Shown: positions 1 through 7,912 of the stretch, piece by piece
Layout: every line of letters starts with the position of its first letter
Position numbering within the stretch: position 1 is the first letter of the stretch
NCBI GenBank assembly: GCA_018433345.1
Contig: JAHDRK010000021.1
Span: 1-43,585 of the forward strand
From: Syntrophobacterales bacterium
GTDB lineage: Bacteria > Desulfobacterota > Syntrophia > Syntrophales > UBA2210
Reading direction: 5' to 3'
DNA length: 43,585 bases
The notes under the pieces: model-generated
The model's database searches: none
What the model was told of the DNA's origin: nothing
Seen by the model: the letters and a program-made list of their open reading frames with translations, nothing else
Position numbers and translations under genes: made by a program

Positions 1-742
1 CGCCTATGGTGAACTTTCCTTCCATCTCTTCCAGCGGCATCGTCTTCGCCTTGCGCATCCTCACCGCGTGTTCCTTCTGCCACAACAGCATCTGGGCCGG
101 GGATTCGAAATTATTCCGCCTCCCGAAATTGACGGGACAGTGGGTTATAATCTCTATCACCGAAAACCCCTTATGTTCAGCCCCTTTGGCGAAAAGATCG
201 GTCATCATCCGCGCGTGGTAGGTGGTCCCCCTGGCCACGAAAGTGGCGCCGGCGCCCATACATAGTTCGGCAATGTCGAAATCGGGATCGGTCGTCCCGT
301 AGGGCGCGGTGGTGGCCTTCATGTACTTGAAGGTGGTGGGCGAAAATTGGCCTCCCGTCATTCCGTATATGTGATTGTTGAATATGATGGCCGTCATATC
401 CAGGTTCCGCCTGCATGCATGAATCAGATGGTTCCCTCCTATGGCCGTTGCGTCCCCGTCACCCATGAAGACAAATACCTTGAGTTTCGGCTGAGCGAGC
501 TTGACTCCCGCCGCAAAGGTCAGGGCTCGCCCGTGGGTGGTATGGAGGGTGTTGAAATCCAAGTACCCCGTAATACGCCCCGAACAACCGATTCCCGAAA
601 CGGCCACCACTTCGTCCTTGGAATAGCCCAGCCTGTCCACGGCCTTTATAAAGGCCCCCATGATAGTACCGTTTCCACAACCGGGACACCAAATATGGGG
701 CAATTTCTCCATTCGGAGATATTGTTCGTGAATGCGAGCCAT
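1..742 (-). CDS. korB: 2-oxoacid:ferredoxin oxidoreductase, beta subunit (partial, 3' end outside window)
   Basis: This is the thiamine-diphosphate subunit of a cytoplasmic 2-oxoacid:ferredoxin oxidoreductase, which oxidatively decarboxylates a 2-oxoacid to acyl-CoA and reduces ferredoxin. About 247 residues are visible before the window ends. The N-terminus carries the CPGCG motif (residues 19-23) typical of KorB. The ThDP/Mg motif starts at GDGD (94-97) and ends at the NN pair near 122-123. The ATG shares one base with the stop codon of the alpha subunit (TAATG), so the two are translationally coupled. The delta-alpha-beta order and the separate small subunits fit the 2-oxoglutarate type, but branched-chain or other 2-oxoacids cannot be excluded from sequence. 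The gamma subunit would be expected just outside the left edge. Confidence 0.93.
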   Translation of the reverse strand, partial: MARIHEQYLRMEKLPHIWCPGCGNGTIMGAFIKAVDRLGYSKDEVVAVSGIGCSGRITGYLDFNTLHTTHGRALTFAAGVKLAQPKLKVFVFMGDGDATAIGGNHLIHACRRNLDMTAIIFNNHIYGMTGGQFSPTTFKYMKATTAPYGTTDPDFDIAELCMGAGATFVARGTTYHARMMTDLFAKGAEHKGFSVIEIITHCPVNFGRRNNFESPAQMLLWQKEHAVRMRKAKTMPLEEMEGKFTIG

Positions 743-1869
743 TAGAGAATCTCCTCTATCTTTTGGCAAATTTGGGCCGGTGTGATTAGAAGACCATCGA
801 TCCTGTTAATGGAGATAACGGGCGCCGCCCCCGCCACGGCCCGTTCCACCTCTCCCTTCATCTGGCCCATGTTCATCTCCGGCACGACGACGGCCTTTTT
901 CCCTTCGGCGGCATCTCTAATATGCTCGTAGGGAAAGGGCCAGACCGTTACCGGACGGATCAACCCCACGGCCCGGCCGGCCCGGCGCATCAGCCTAACC
1001 GCCTCGTGGGCCGAGCGGGCGACGCTGCCGAAGGCCACAATGATAACCTCCGCGTCTTCCACGTCAACGAAGCTGGTCCTCTCGATATCCCGGCGGTGTC
1101 TCTCGATCTTTCCTTGGAGACGCCCCATGACTCGGTTGACAACGGAGGAATCGTTCGTGGGAAATCCCGTCTCGTCGTGCACAAGACCGGTGACGTGGTA
1201 TCTATGGCCTGTCCCGAAGTTCGCGAAGGGAGGAACGCCATCCTCCGTTTCCCCGTAGGGCAGGTATGGTTTGCCCTTTTCGGGTTCTTTCCTGCTTATT
1301 TCTCTGACGATATCCTCGTCCCTGAACTCGACCCGCTCCCGGAGATGACCGATGATTTCGTCAAGAAGAATGATAACCGGGACCCTGTACAGTTCCGACA
1401 GATTCACCGCCCTTCCCGTTTCCCGATAAGTCTCCCGGGCAGTATAGGGAACGATAACGATAATCGGGTGGTCGCCGTGGGTACCCCAGCGGGCCTGCAT
1501 GAAATCCCCTTGCGAGGGATAGGTGGGGAGCCCCGTGCTTGGCCCGTAGCGCATGACGTTGACAACAACACAGGGAATCTCGGCTATGGAGGCGTAACCG
1601 ATATTTTCCTGTTTCAGGGAAAAACCCGGTCCGCTCGTTGCGGTAATGGCTTTCATGCCCGTGCAGGATGCCCCGATAACGGCACCCATGCTCGCGATTT
1701 CATCCTCCATCTGCATGAAAATCCCGCCAAATTTCGGGAGTTCCCGGGCGAAGGCGTTCGCGATTTCCGTAGAAGGGGTTATGGGATATCCTGCAAAAAA
1801 ACGCACCCCCGCCGCCAGCGCCCCGTAGACGCAGGCATCATTCCCCGATAATAACTTCGCCTCATCCAT
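742..1869 (-). CDS. korA: 2-oxoacid:ferredoxin oxidoreductase, alpha subunit
   Basis: This is the 375-residue alpha subunit of the same oxidoreductase and carries the pyrimidine-binding transketolase-like fold. The N-terminal stretch with GYPITPSTEI and MEDEIASMGAVIGAS, followed by ATSGPGFSL, is the family's signature. The C-terminal part has the AFGSVARSA transketolase-C segment. I place the start at 1869, where MDEAKLLSGN begins at the usual family N-terminus; an open frame continues 22 codons further up but runs through the korD gene and looks unlike the family. The start overlaps the korD stop by 8 bases and the stop overlaps the korB start by 1 base, so delta, alpha and beta form one tight operon. 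The lack of a fused gamma domain separates it from fused KorA forms. Confidence 0.93.
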   Translation of the reverse strand: MDEAKLLSGNDACVYGALAAGVRFFAGYPITPSTEIANAFARELPKFGGIFMQMEDEIASMGAVIGASCTGMKAITATSGPGFSLKQENIGYASIAEIPCVVVNVMRYGPSTGLPTYPSQGDFMQARWGTHGDHPIIVIVPYTARETYRETGRAVNLSELYRVPVIILLDEIIGHLRERVEFRDEDIVREISRKEPEKGKPYLPYGETEDGVPPFANFGTGHRYHVTGLVHDETGFPTNDSSVVNRVMGRLQGKIERHRRDIERTSFVDVEDAEVIIVAFGSVARSAHEAVRLMRRAGRAVGLIRPVTVWPFPYEHIRDAAEGKKAVVVPEMNMGQMKGEVERAVAGAAPVISINRIDGLLITPAQICQKIEEIL

Positions 1870-2080
1870 TGACCGTCTCCTCAATGTGGGTGACTTCGAC
1901 GCAGAAGTCCGGGCATAGAAGTTCACATTGTCCACATCCGGTACATCGTTCTGTGGCCACTACGACGGCCCTGTCATCATCGTCGGTTGAAAAAACAGAC
2001 ACGGGACAAAAAGCGACACAGACACCGCAGGCCTTGCAGGTTTTATTGTTTACCGTCACGAGGTAATTTTTCTTGGCCAT
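1862..2080 (-). CDS. korD: 2-oxoacid:ferredoxin oxidoreductase, delta subunit (2x[4Fe-4S] ferredoxin-like)
   Basis: This 72-residue ferredoxin-like subunit has two complete CxxCxxCxxxCP cluster motifs: CKACGVCVAFCP near residues 15-26 and CTGCGQCELLCP near 46-57. It carries electrons from the ThDP site to external ferredoxin. It is the first gene of the korDAB operon and overlaps korA by 8 bases. A GAGAGGA ribosome-binding site lies about 10 bases before the ATG. A 14-bp palindrome sits between this gene and the upstream region (see the separate entry). The length and motif spacing are as expected for KorD; general ferredoxins look alike, but the operon position settles the call. Confidence 0.92.
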   Translation of the reverse strand: MAKKNYLVTVNNKTCKACGVCVAFCPVSVFSTDDDDRAVVVATERCTGCGQCELLCPDFCVEVTHIEETVNG

Positions 2081-2101
2081 TTCGAATAGTTCCTCTCGAT
2101 T

Positions 2102-2115
2102 CTTCTTATAAGAAG
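2102..2115. promoter_or_regulatory. 14-bp perfect palindrome ahead of korD (operator candidate)
   Basis: CTTCTTATAAGAAG is a perfect palindrome 22 bases before the korD start codon, in the 183-base gap that separates the kor operon from the upstream phosphofructokinase gene. A TATAGT hexamer, a possible -10 element, lies further upstream on the minus strand. The spot is suitable for a repressor operator, but a short AT-rich palindrome can arise by chance and no cognate regulator is nearby. Confidence 0.25.
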
Positions 2116-2263
2116 GAAATACGCCCCTCTTGAGGCCCTGGCGTCCTTCCCGAGGAAGTTATGTCACCTACTATAATTACAGTTCTGCGGTCAAACAAAA
2201 AATTGCGTTCCCTTTACGCCAAAACGCATGAAAGACACGTTCCCGACTCCGCTGGGGCACCTT

Positions 2264-3553
2264 TCATTCTTCAGAGAAGGATTCTTCCAGCGACCTCAAG
2301 AGCCTATGAAAATCACCATTTCGATCTATATTTCTGTTTTTTACCAGCAGCGTTTGGGGTTCCACAAGATCGCAGAAGGGAATGCCGCCGATCTCCAAAT
2401 TGTCCCTAACGGTCACCATCTCGGCCTCTCTGCCTTCCTCAATGAGACGAAAGGCCCCCACACCCAGTTGCGAGGTCAGCAGAACGTCGTAGAGCGAAGG
2501 GGGATTCTGGCGCGTTTCGTATCCCACCAGTTGAGGTTTGAAGCCCTTGTCGCGGCCGGTGGCCTCGCGGTAGAGGCGGCTCAACTCCTTGGCGATACGA
2601 TCACCGATTTTAGCGTCAGCCAACTTGGGATTGCCGTGGCGATCGAGTTCAAAGCATTCCTTGTCTTCGGGGGGGAGCTTGTCGGCTATGCCCTCGGCGA
2701 CGCAGAAGACGCCGTATTCCTTTCCCCTGCTTTCCCTCTTCAGTACGATCTCCAGGAGTTCTTCCGCGAGATCCCCTATTCGGACGAAGGGACGTTCTTC
2801 GTAATCTTCAGGTATCAGCGCCTTCGTTCCCCTTGCGAAAATGCTGGCGGCGGCGGTATACCAACCGGCCCTTCGTCCCATGAGCTCCACTATGTGATAG
2901 CAGTTGGTGGCCTTTGCATCGTCGTACAGCCCTCGAACCGAGCGGCCCGCCGATTCCGCCGCCGTAAAATATCCAAATGTCCAAGGAATACCGTAATAGT
3001 CATTATCAATCGTTTTCGGCACGTGAACGATTGCACCCTGGAAACACATATCATCCTGACTGTCCCGGCGGATCTTCGCCATATGGAATAAATAATTGGC
3101 TATTTTCAACGTGTCGTCACCGCCGATTGATATGAGGGCACCGATCTTGAGGTATTCCAACACGTTGAGGATATTGACCAGTTTCCTTGTTTTCCCCTGA
3201 TCCTTCAAATCTTCGAAACAGGTGATGTCTTTCCCGGGATTGGCTCTCGATGTGTGAAGGTAAAAACTGTTCGCGTCAAGGACGTAAGACGCGTTCTCAC
3301 GGCTTATGGCGGTGTAGTGCTTCCCCGGAATGAGTTTGAAGGGTTCCATGTCCTGGATGAATTCAAAACCGTTGTAAAACCCTGTCACCTGTACCCCCCT
3401 GTCCAGGAATTGCTTGGCCGCCCCCGCCAAAACCCTGTTCGAACCCGGCGCCGGTCCGCCCGAATGCAAAATGCCCACCTTCAGGTCCTTAGATCGCAAC
3501 CGCAGTATCGCCGGCGTCAAACTGTTTTTTGAGTGTGTCGTTTGTAAAGACAT
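2264..3553 (-). CDS. pfp: Phosphofructokinase, pyrophosphate-dependent type
   Basis: This is a 429-residue PFK-family enzyme converting fructose 6-phosphate to fructose 1,6-bisphosphate in glycolysis or gluconeogenesis. The phosphoryl-donor motif is GGDDT (residues 144-148) and the catalytic loop is PKTIDND (179-185). This combination marks PPi-dependent members; ATP enzymes have Gly in place of the second Asp and usually TIDND without the preceding Lys. The substrate motif MGRRAG is at 225-230. The N-terminal HSGGPAPGSN loop (30-39) fits. The ATG is preceded by an AAAGGAG site. The gene lies downstream of a ThDP enzyme in the same direction, and a reversible PPi enzyme next to a ferredoxin-linked oxidoreductase fits an energy-limited anaerobe. 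The donor was inferred from motifs, not assayed. Confidence 0.9.
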   Translation of the reverse strand: MSLQTTHSKNSLTPAILRLRSKDLKVGILHSGGPAPGSNRVLAGAAKQFLDRGVQVTGFYNGFEFIQDMEPFKLIPGKHYTAISRENASYVLDANSFYLHTSRANPGKDITCFEDLKDQGKTRKLVNILNVLEYLKIGALISIGGDDTLKIANYLFHMAKIRRDSQDDMCFQGAIVHVPKTIDNDYYGIPWTFGYFTAAESAGRSVRGLYDDAKATNCYHIVELMGRRAGWYTAAASIFARGTKALIPEDYEERPFVRIGDLAEELLEIVLKRESRGKEYGVFCVAEGIADKLPPEDKECFELDRHGNPKLADAKIGDRIAKELSRLYREATGRDKGFKPQLVGYETRQNPPSLYDVLLTSQLGVGAFRLIEEGREAEMVTVRDNLEIGGIPFCDLVEPQTLLVKNRNIDRNGDFHRLLRSLEESFSEE

Positions 3554-3633
3554 AAAATTCCGCTCCTTTTGTATTTACTACAGCGAAAATAGACCCCTTG
3601 AAACCGGTTCCGGCACAAATTACGGGCAAAGAC

Positions 3634-5250
3634 TCAATACCTGACAAAGGGACTTTCTCTGAATGATGCCACGAGTTCTATCAAGTGCATCTTTCCCGTG
3701 ACAAGGGCCTTTCCGAGGGTGTCCTCGAGTTCATTGGGCGTATGGACACGGTGGGCCTCTATCCCGAAGGATGCCGCGAATGTCTGAAGATCGGGGTTTA
3801 CAATGTCCGTTTCGTAACCTCTGCCGTATGACAGTCTTTGCAAGTAGTCTATAACGCCGAAAGCCCCGTCGTTGACGACGATCAAGGGAAATCCCACGCC
3901 GTGTCTCAGACAGGTGGACAGTTCCTGGGCGCCGTAGAAAAAGCCCCCGTCACCTGTCACTGCCGCCACCGGCCGCTCGGGAGAGGCAAGTTTCAGACCC
4001 AATGCCGCGGGAAAGGCGAAACCGATGATCGACGACCCCTTTGCCGTGATCAATCCTCCCTCGCGGTAGGAATAGTAAAAATATTCCGACCAGTAACCGA
4101 GCATCGTGTTGTCAATGACCAGCGATGCCTCTGCGGGCAGGGCCCGCCGTATGGCTTCCACATAGCGGGTTTCATCGCGCTGCGCCGTGATGGCCCGTCT
4201 TTCCTTTTCGAGACGGCGGCGGAGATCCGCGGACCAGGAATATCCTCTCCCGCTCCCTTCCAACCTCTCGAGCAAGGCGGATGTAACGGCCTCAAGGGAC
4301 CCCGTGAGACGGACCTCCGTCTTAAAATTGCGGTCCATGTATGTATCGTCGAAGTCTGCATGGACCAGTCCCGGCATGGTCACACCCCTCCGGACGTAAT
4401 CCACGGCGCGCAGTCTCGTTCCCACTGCCAGCACCGCGTCTGCAGAACAAACCAACTCCCGCACCACCCCACGCCTTGCCGCGTTTCCGAAGGCAAGCTC
4501 GTGGTTTTCCGGCACTATGCCCTTTGCCTCTGCGTTGGTCACCACCGGCGCCTGCAGTACCTCCGCCAGCGACAAAACGGCGTCCCCGATACATGCCCGG
4601 ACTGCTCCCGTCCCGGCTACGACAAGCGGGCGTTCCGCCCCGGCAAGTATCTCCGCCGCCCTGTCGATGTCGCCTTCGAAAGATCCAATACCGCATTTCT
4701 CATAATCGGCCTTCGTTTCCGCCGCTTCCATCGTCGGGCATTCCATGTCCCAAAGATCGGTGGGAACTTCGAAAAATACAGGACCGGGCCGGCCCTCGAC
4801 GGCCGACCTAAAGGCTTCCCTCGCCATGGGAATGACCTCCCCCACTTGTCGCGGGCAAAACAATCTTTTGGCGACGGGTTTAAACATCGATTCCTGGTCT
4901 TCGATTTCGTGCAAGACACCTGTCTTTTTGCCTATCCTGTCCGAGGAGATGTTCGTGGTCAGGGCGAACACCGGTGATGAACTCCACCAGGCTTCCACCA
5001 GCGGCGCGGTCATGTAGGCGGCCCCGGGTCCGGTGGAGGTGATTACAAATCCCGGTCCTTTCCCCCCCCGGGCATAACCGTCGGCCATGTGAACGGCCGA
5101 CGATTCATGGCGGCAGAGGATGTGCCTTACGGACGCCTCCTCCCTCAGGGCGTCGTAAAGACCGATGTTGTGAATACTGGGGATTCCGAAGACGTGCCTG
5201 ATACCTTCCTTGTTCAGTTCCGCCGAAAAGGCTCTTGACATCCTATCCAT
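3634..5250 (-). CDS. Thiamine-diphosphate-dependent enzyme of the acetolactate synthase/benzoylformate decarboxylase fold, substrate unknown
   Basis: This 538-residue protein has the three-domain ThDP decarboxylase layout. The N-terminal PYR domain has the catalytic Glu at residue 49 within RHESSAVHMADGYAR. The central domain around 200-340 has the Rossmann-like AGAERPLVVAGTGA stretch. The C-terminal PP domain has the GDGG (433-436) to N460 ThDP/Mg motif. An AAAGGAG site lies about 10 bases before the ATG at 5250. It is shorter than biosynthetic acetolactate synthase (about 560-600) and has no small regulatory subunit gene beside it, so a simple IlvB role is doubtful. It lies 80 bases upstream of the PPi-PFK gene. 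Possible activities include 2-oxoacid decarboxylation or carboligation; I cannot choose. Confidence 0.85.
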   Translation of the reverse strand: MDRMSRAFSAELNKEGIRHVFGIPSIHNIGLYDALREEASVRHILCRHESSAVHMADGYARGGKGPGFVITSTGPGAAYMTAPLVEAWWSSSPVFALTTNISSDRIGKKTGVLHEIEDQESMFKPVAKRLFCPRQVGEVIPMAREAFRSAVEGRPGPVFFEVPTDLWDMECPTMEAAETKADYEKCGIGSFEGDIDRAAEILAGAERPLVVAGTGAVRACIGDAVLSLAEVLQAPVVTNAEAKGIVPENHELAFGNAARRGVVRELVCSADAVLAVGTRLRAVDYVRRGVTMPGLVHADFDDTYMDRNFKTEVRLTGSLEAVTSALLERLEGSGRGYSWSADLRRRLEKERRAITAQRDETRYVEAIRRALPAEASLVIDNTMLGYWSEYFYYSYREGGLITAKGSSIIGFAFPAALGLKLASPERPVAAVTGDGGFFYGAQELSTCLRHGVGFPLIVVNDGAFGVIDYLQRLSYGRGYETDIVNPDLQTFAASFGIEAHRVHTPNELEDTLGKALVTGKMHLIELVASFRESPFVRY

Positions 5251-5309
5251 TTATCGAAAACTCCTTTTATCGAAAACTACATGTGTCGATTCCAGGGTCG
5301 CCGGCAACA

Positions 5310-5978
5310 TTACCGGCCCAACACCCAAGAACGGAAATCGAGGTACTTTCTGGTTATGAAACCGGGCCGACGCGGACCATAAGAAACTCGTACTTCTTCC
5401 CATAGATCCGCCGGTGGGTTCACCACGATTCGAGCCAGGTCCATCATCTCCTCGTCTGAAAGGGACTTGGTGATAATGGTTTCGTCCATGGATTTTCCCG
5501 TGTACCCTTCTGTGGGCTTCAAGCCGTTGACCAGGAAGGTGTCCGCCAATGAGTCGAGAATCGATCGATCCGGGGATGAAGGATATGCAATGTTGGCTAT
5601 AATGCGCTTGATGCAGGCGGTAGCGAAACGGGAATTGACAACTCTACCCGTCCCGGCCTTCATTGCTAGAAATTCCCGTCTTCCCAAGGGGGGCATACGA
5701 TCATTGTAAAACATGAACATCCTGCAAACCAGCGCCCACCCTTCACTTTTAGTCCCTCCGAATGCAACGGGGAGTTCAAGGGCCCTTGCACAAAGAGAGA
5801 GAGATTCAAAGAGGGCGGGAAGTTGCTCTTCGTTCCTTTTTTTCAACTCGCCGGCCAGCGCCTCCCAGAACTGGCTGTCCAAGGTGTAACGCAAGGACAC
5901 GCCGGACGTATCGACCGTCTTCCCCTGTTTCCTTTTCTTTTCCCGCACTCCTCGCTCCTTTCCCGGCTTTTCCTCCAC
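5310..5978 (-). CDS. Hypothetical protein
   Basis: This is a 222-residue protein I do not recognise. The first 20 residues are very rich in Lys, Glu and Arg (basic and probably disordered). The rest is a mixed helical soluble domain with no transmembrane segment, no cysteine pair pattern and no nucleotide-binding loop that I can see. The best start is a GTG at 5978; an AAGG stretch lies close before it, which is a weak ribosome-binding site. It lies 59 bases upstream of the ThDP enzyme in the same direction and may share its transcript. The coding call rests on the long frame, on codon use like the neighbours, and on the fact that the gap would otherwise be empty. Confidence 0.7.
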   Translation of the reverse strand: MEEKPGKERGVREKKRKQGKTVDTSGVSLRYTLDSQFWEALAGELKKRNEEQLPALFESLSLCARALELPVAFGGTKSEGWALVCRMFMFYNDRMPPLGRREFLAMKAGTGRVVNSRFATACIKRIIANIAYPSSPDRSILDSLADTFLVNGLKPTEGYTGKSMDETIITKSLSDEEMMDLARIVVNPPADLWEEVRVSYGPRRPGFITRKYLDFRSWVLGR

Positions 5979-6171
5979 ACCTTATCTCTCGGAAGCGCTT
6001 CCCGATCAACATTTCCTCGACTCCCCCCTTTTGGAAAGGGTGTCAAGAAGACCTCTAAAGGCAATAGCGGCACCTCCCTCGCCCACGGATGCCACCGGCC
6101 TTCCCTTCTTCAAAGCCATAATTTTCTACTCCATGGCGGGAGGGTAAGCAAGTCTTTGGGGAACCTCAAAT

Positions 6172-6471
6172 TCACTTTTTAAACAACTCTTCCAGGCGCG
6201 ACCTCGGATCTCCAACTTTTCCGCCCGCCTTGAAAGGGGCCTTTTCTCCCTCCGACAGCGACACGAAGTACTCGCAGAAATTAGCCCGTTCCTTGTCAAG
6301 CACTCTCTCGGCCTGGGGTTCGCGGCATTCATTGTATGATCCCGTGTCGTAAAAACGACAGGCACGGCACACGTGCAGATCTTTGCCGCAATTTCCGCAG
6401 GTGTCCCTGAAGCCGATCCGCCCTTTCATGTCCATTACTTCTCTGCAGAAGGGACATAACGATTCCTTCAT
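6172..6471 (-). CDS. Small zinc-ribbon-like protein, co-transcribed with the Sec flavoprotein
   Basis: This 99-residue cysteine-rich protein has CPFC near the N-terminus, then CGNC and CRAC pairs, and two further single cysteines in NECREP and NFCEYF. The four to six metal-site cysteines suggest two treble-clef or rubredoxin-like knuckles binding Zn or possibly Fe. The C-terminal third is charged and lacks cysteines. The start at 6471 has an AAGGAA site five bases upstream, and the gene begins only 9 bases after the stop of the Sec flavoprotein, so it is almost certainly in the same operon. A structural or redox-partner role is possible, but I know of no defined function. Confidence 0.8.
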   Translation of the reverse strand: MKESLCPFCREVMDMKGRIGFRDTCGNCGKDLHVCRACRFYDTGSYNECREPQAERVLDKERANFCEYFVSLSEGEKAPFKAGGKVGDPRSRLEELFKK

Positions 6472-6480
6472 AAATATTCC

Positions 6481-7815
6481 TTACAGGTCTCTCAGCAGTC
6501 TCTGGGCCGCCCGATGGATAATATCCCAGGCACCGCCGTAGGGCGGCGAATAGGCCAGATCAAGATACCCGATCTCGTCCAGGGTCATGGCCGTCCACAG
6601 GCAAACCGACAGAGTGTTTATACGACTCACGGCCCCTACATTTGATATGCCCTGGGCGCCGAGCAGTCGACCTGTCGAACGGTCCGCCACCAACTTGATC
6701 CCCATGTTCGCCTCGCCTTCCAGCGTAGGTGTCCTGAAGGTGCCCCACATGAGATGCGTCGCGGGACTGTAACCACAGGTGAGGGCTTCCCGCTCGTCTA
6801 TACCCGTGGCCGCGGCTTCAAGACCGAATACCTTGAAGCTTTGGCCTCCCACTATTCCGGGGAATGTCCTGGGCGATCCTCCCAGGTTGGCGCCCGCCAC
6901 ACGACCCTGCTTGTTCGCTATATCGCCGAGGGGAATGTTCACCCAGTCTTTCCGCACACGGTGATACGCCTCTGCACAATCGCCGACTGCGTATATTTCC
7001 TCCCTGTTCGTACGCTGGGAAAAATTGACCTTCACGGCACCCGAGGGTCCTATTGCAATCCCCGCTTCCCTGGCAAGGGTTGTTTCGGGCTTGACACCCA
7101 CACCGAAAACAACGATATCCGCCGCATATTCCCTATCTTCGGTTACAACACGCAGTTCATCCCCCGATCCCCCTTCTACGGCGGTCACAGAGGCCCGCTC
7201 GACGAAGGACACCCCGTTTTTAACCAGCTCATCGCGGACGGCACGCGACAACTCGTCGTCAAAACGGGCAACGGGCAACCGACCCCGGTGGAGCATGGTG
7301 GTTTCCAAACCCCTACGCCGGAACCCTTCTGAAAGTTCCACCCCGATGAAACCCGCACCCACAATGACGGCCCTCCGACACCCTTTTTCCACGAGCCACC
7401 GCTTTATGGCAATGGCGTCGGAGAGATCCTTCAGGACGAATACCCCGGGCAGATAGGCGCCTGGAATATCCGGACGTATGGCCCTGTTACCCGTCGCTAT
7501 CACCAGGTTGTCATAGGGAACGGCGGCGCCGTCGGACGTCTTAACACGGCCTCCTTCGGTATCGATCGATTCCACAGCCTTTCCCGTGAATACGTCGATA
7601 TTCGATCCCGCGAACTGGCCGGGGGTTCGGGCGATCAAGTCTTCCGCTTTCCGGATTACATCACCGATGTAATACGGCATGGGTCAAGCGCTGTAAGAAA
7701 CAAATTCACCCTTCTCCAGCATGGTGATCTTCAGAGAAGGATCATGTCGCCGTGCCTCGGCGGCCGCCGACGGACCGCCCGCCCCTCCTCCCACAACTAC
7801 GAGATGTTTTGCCAT
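6481..7815 (-). CDS. Selenocysteine-containing FAD/NAD(P)H oxidoreductase, NADH oxidase / CoA-disulfide reductase family (in-frame TGA read as Sec44)
   Basis: Read through one TGA, this gene encodes 444 residues, the family's normal length (S. aureus CoA-disulfide reductase is about 438). The N-terminal FAD loop VVVGGGAGG starts at residue 6. The sequence SYSA-[TGA]-PMPYYIG places the TGA (codon 44, bases 7684-7686) where relatives have their single redox cysteine in an SYxxCGxPYYIGG motif. The NAD(P)H loop VGAGFIG is at 152-158, the second FAD motif YAVGDCAE near 275-282, and the C-terminal dimerisation domain is complete. A strong AAAGGAGG site precedes the ATG at 7815, so the part before the TGA is certainly translated. 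A SECIS-like hairpin follows the TGA. Ending at the TGA would remove all catalytic domains, and starting at 7680 would remove FAD binding. Likely roles are reduction of low-molecular-weight disulfides or persulfides, or of O2. A pseudogene is the alternative. Confidence 0.88.
7651..7677 (-). promoter_or_regulatory. Bacterial SECIS-like hairpin downstream of the in-frame UGA
   Basis: On the mRNA the order is UGA, six bases, CCG, U, AUUACAUC, loop GGU, GAUGUAAU, C, CGG. The upper stem is 8 perfect base pairs closed by a GGU triloop, and a 3-bp CCG/CGG lower stem sits below a single U/C mismatch. Eighteen bases separate the UGA from the first loop G. Bacterial SelB-binding SECIS elements lie inside the coding region just after the UGA with a conserved G or GU in a small apical loop about 16-37 bases away, so all the geometry fits. 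The hairpin encodes part of the conserved PYYIGDVIR stretch, so it is constrained both as RNA and as protein. Confidence 0.85.
7684..7686 (-). other. Recoded UGA (selenocysteine codon 44)
   Basis: The plus strand reads TCA, giving TGA in frame between the codons for Ala43 and Pro45. It sits at the family's catalytic redox-cysteine position. The same frame is open for 43 codons above and 400 codons below it. Confidence 0.85.
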
Positions 7816-7824
7816 GAGTCGGTT

Positions 7825-7832
7825 CCTCCTTT
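7825..7832 (-). promoter_or_regulatory. Ribosome-binding site that fixes the selenoprotein start
   Basis: AAAGGAGG on the minus strand lies 9 bases before the ATG at 7815. The internal ATG at 7680 has no comparable site. This shows that translation begins upstream of the TGA. Confidence 0.85.
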
Positions 7833-7912
7833 ATTGATAAGTTGAGCATTATCACGATTACAACCGCAAAGGAACGGTTTACCGGTTAGGGAACGTCTAT
7901 TATTACGGGCGT

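Noticed and set aside
3838..4977. Long plus-strand open frame opposite the ThDP enzyme
   Set aside because: It is an antisense shadow of a real gene with no recognised domain and no ribosome-binding site.
7678..7686. The TGA in the flavoprotein as an ordinary nonsense mutation, with a shorter gene starting at the ATG at 7680
   Set aside because: The shorter gene would lack the FAD-binding loop and a ribosome-binding site. The TGA lies exactly at the catalytic Cys position and is followed by a SECIS-type hairpin.
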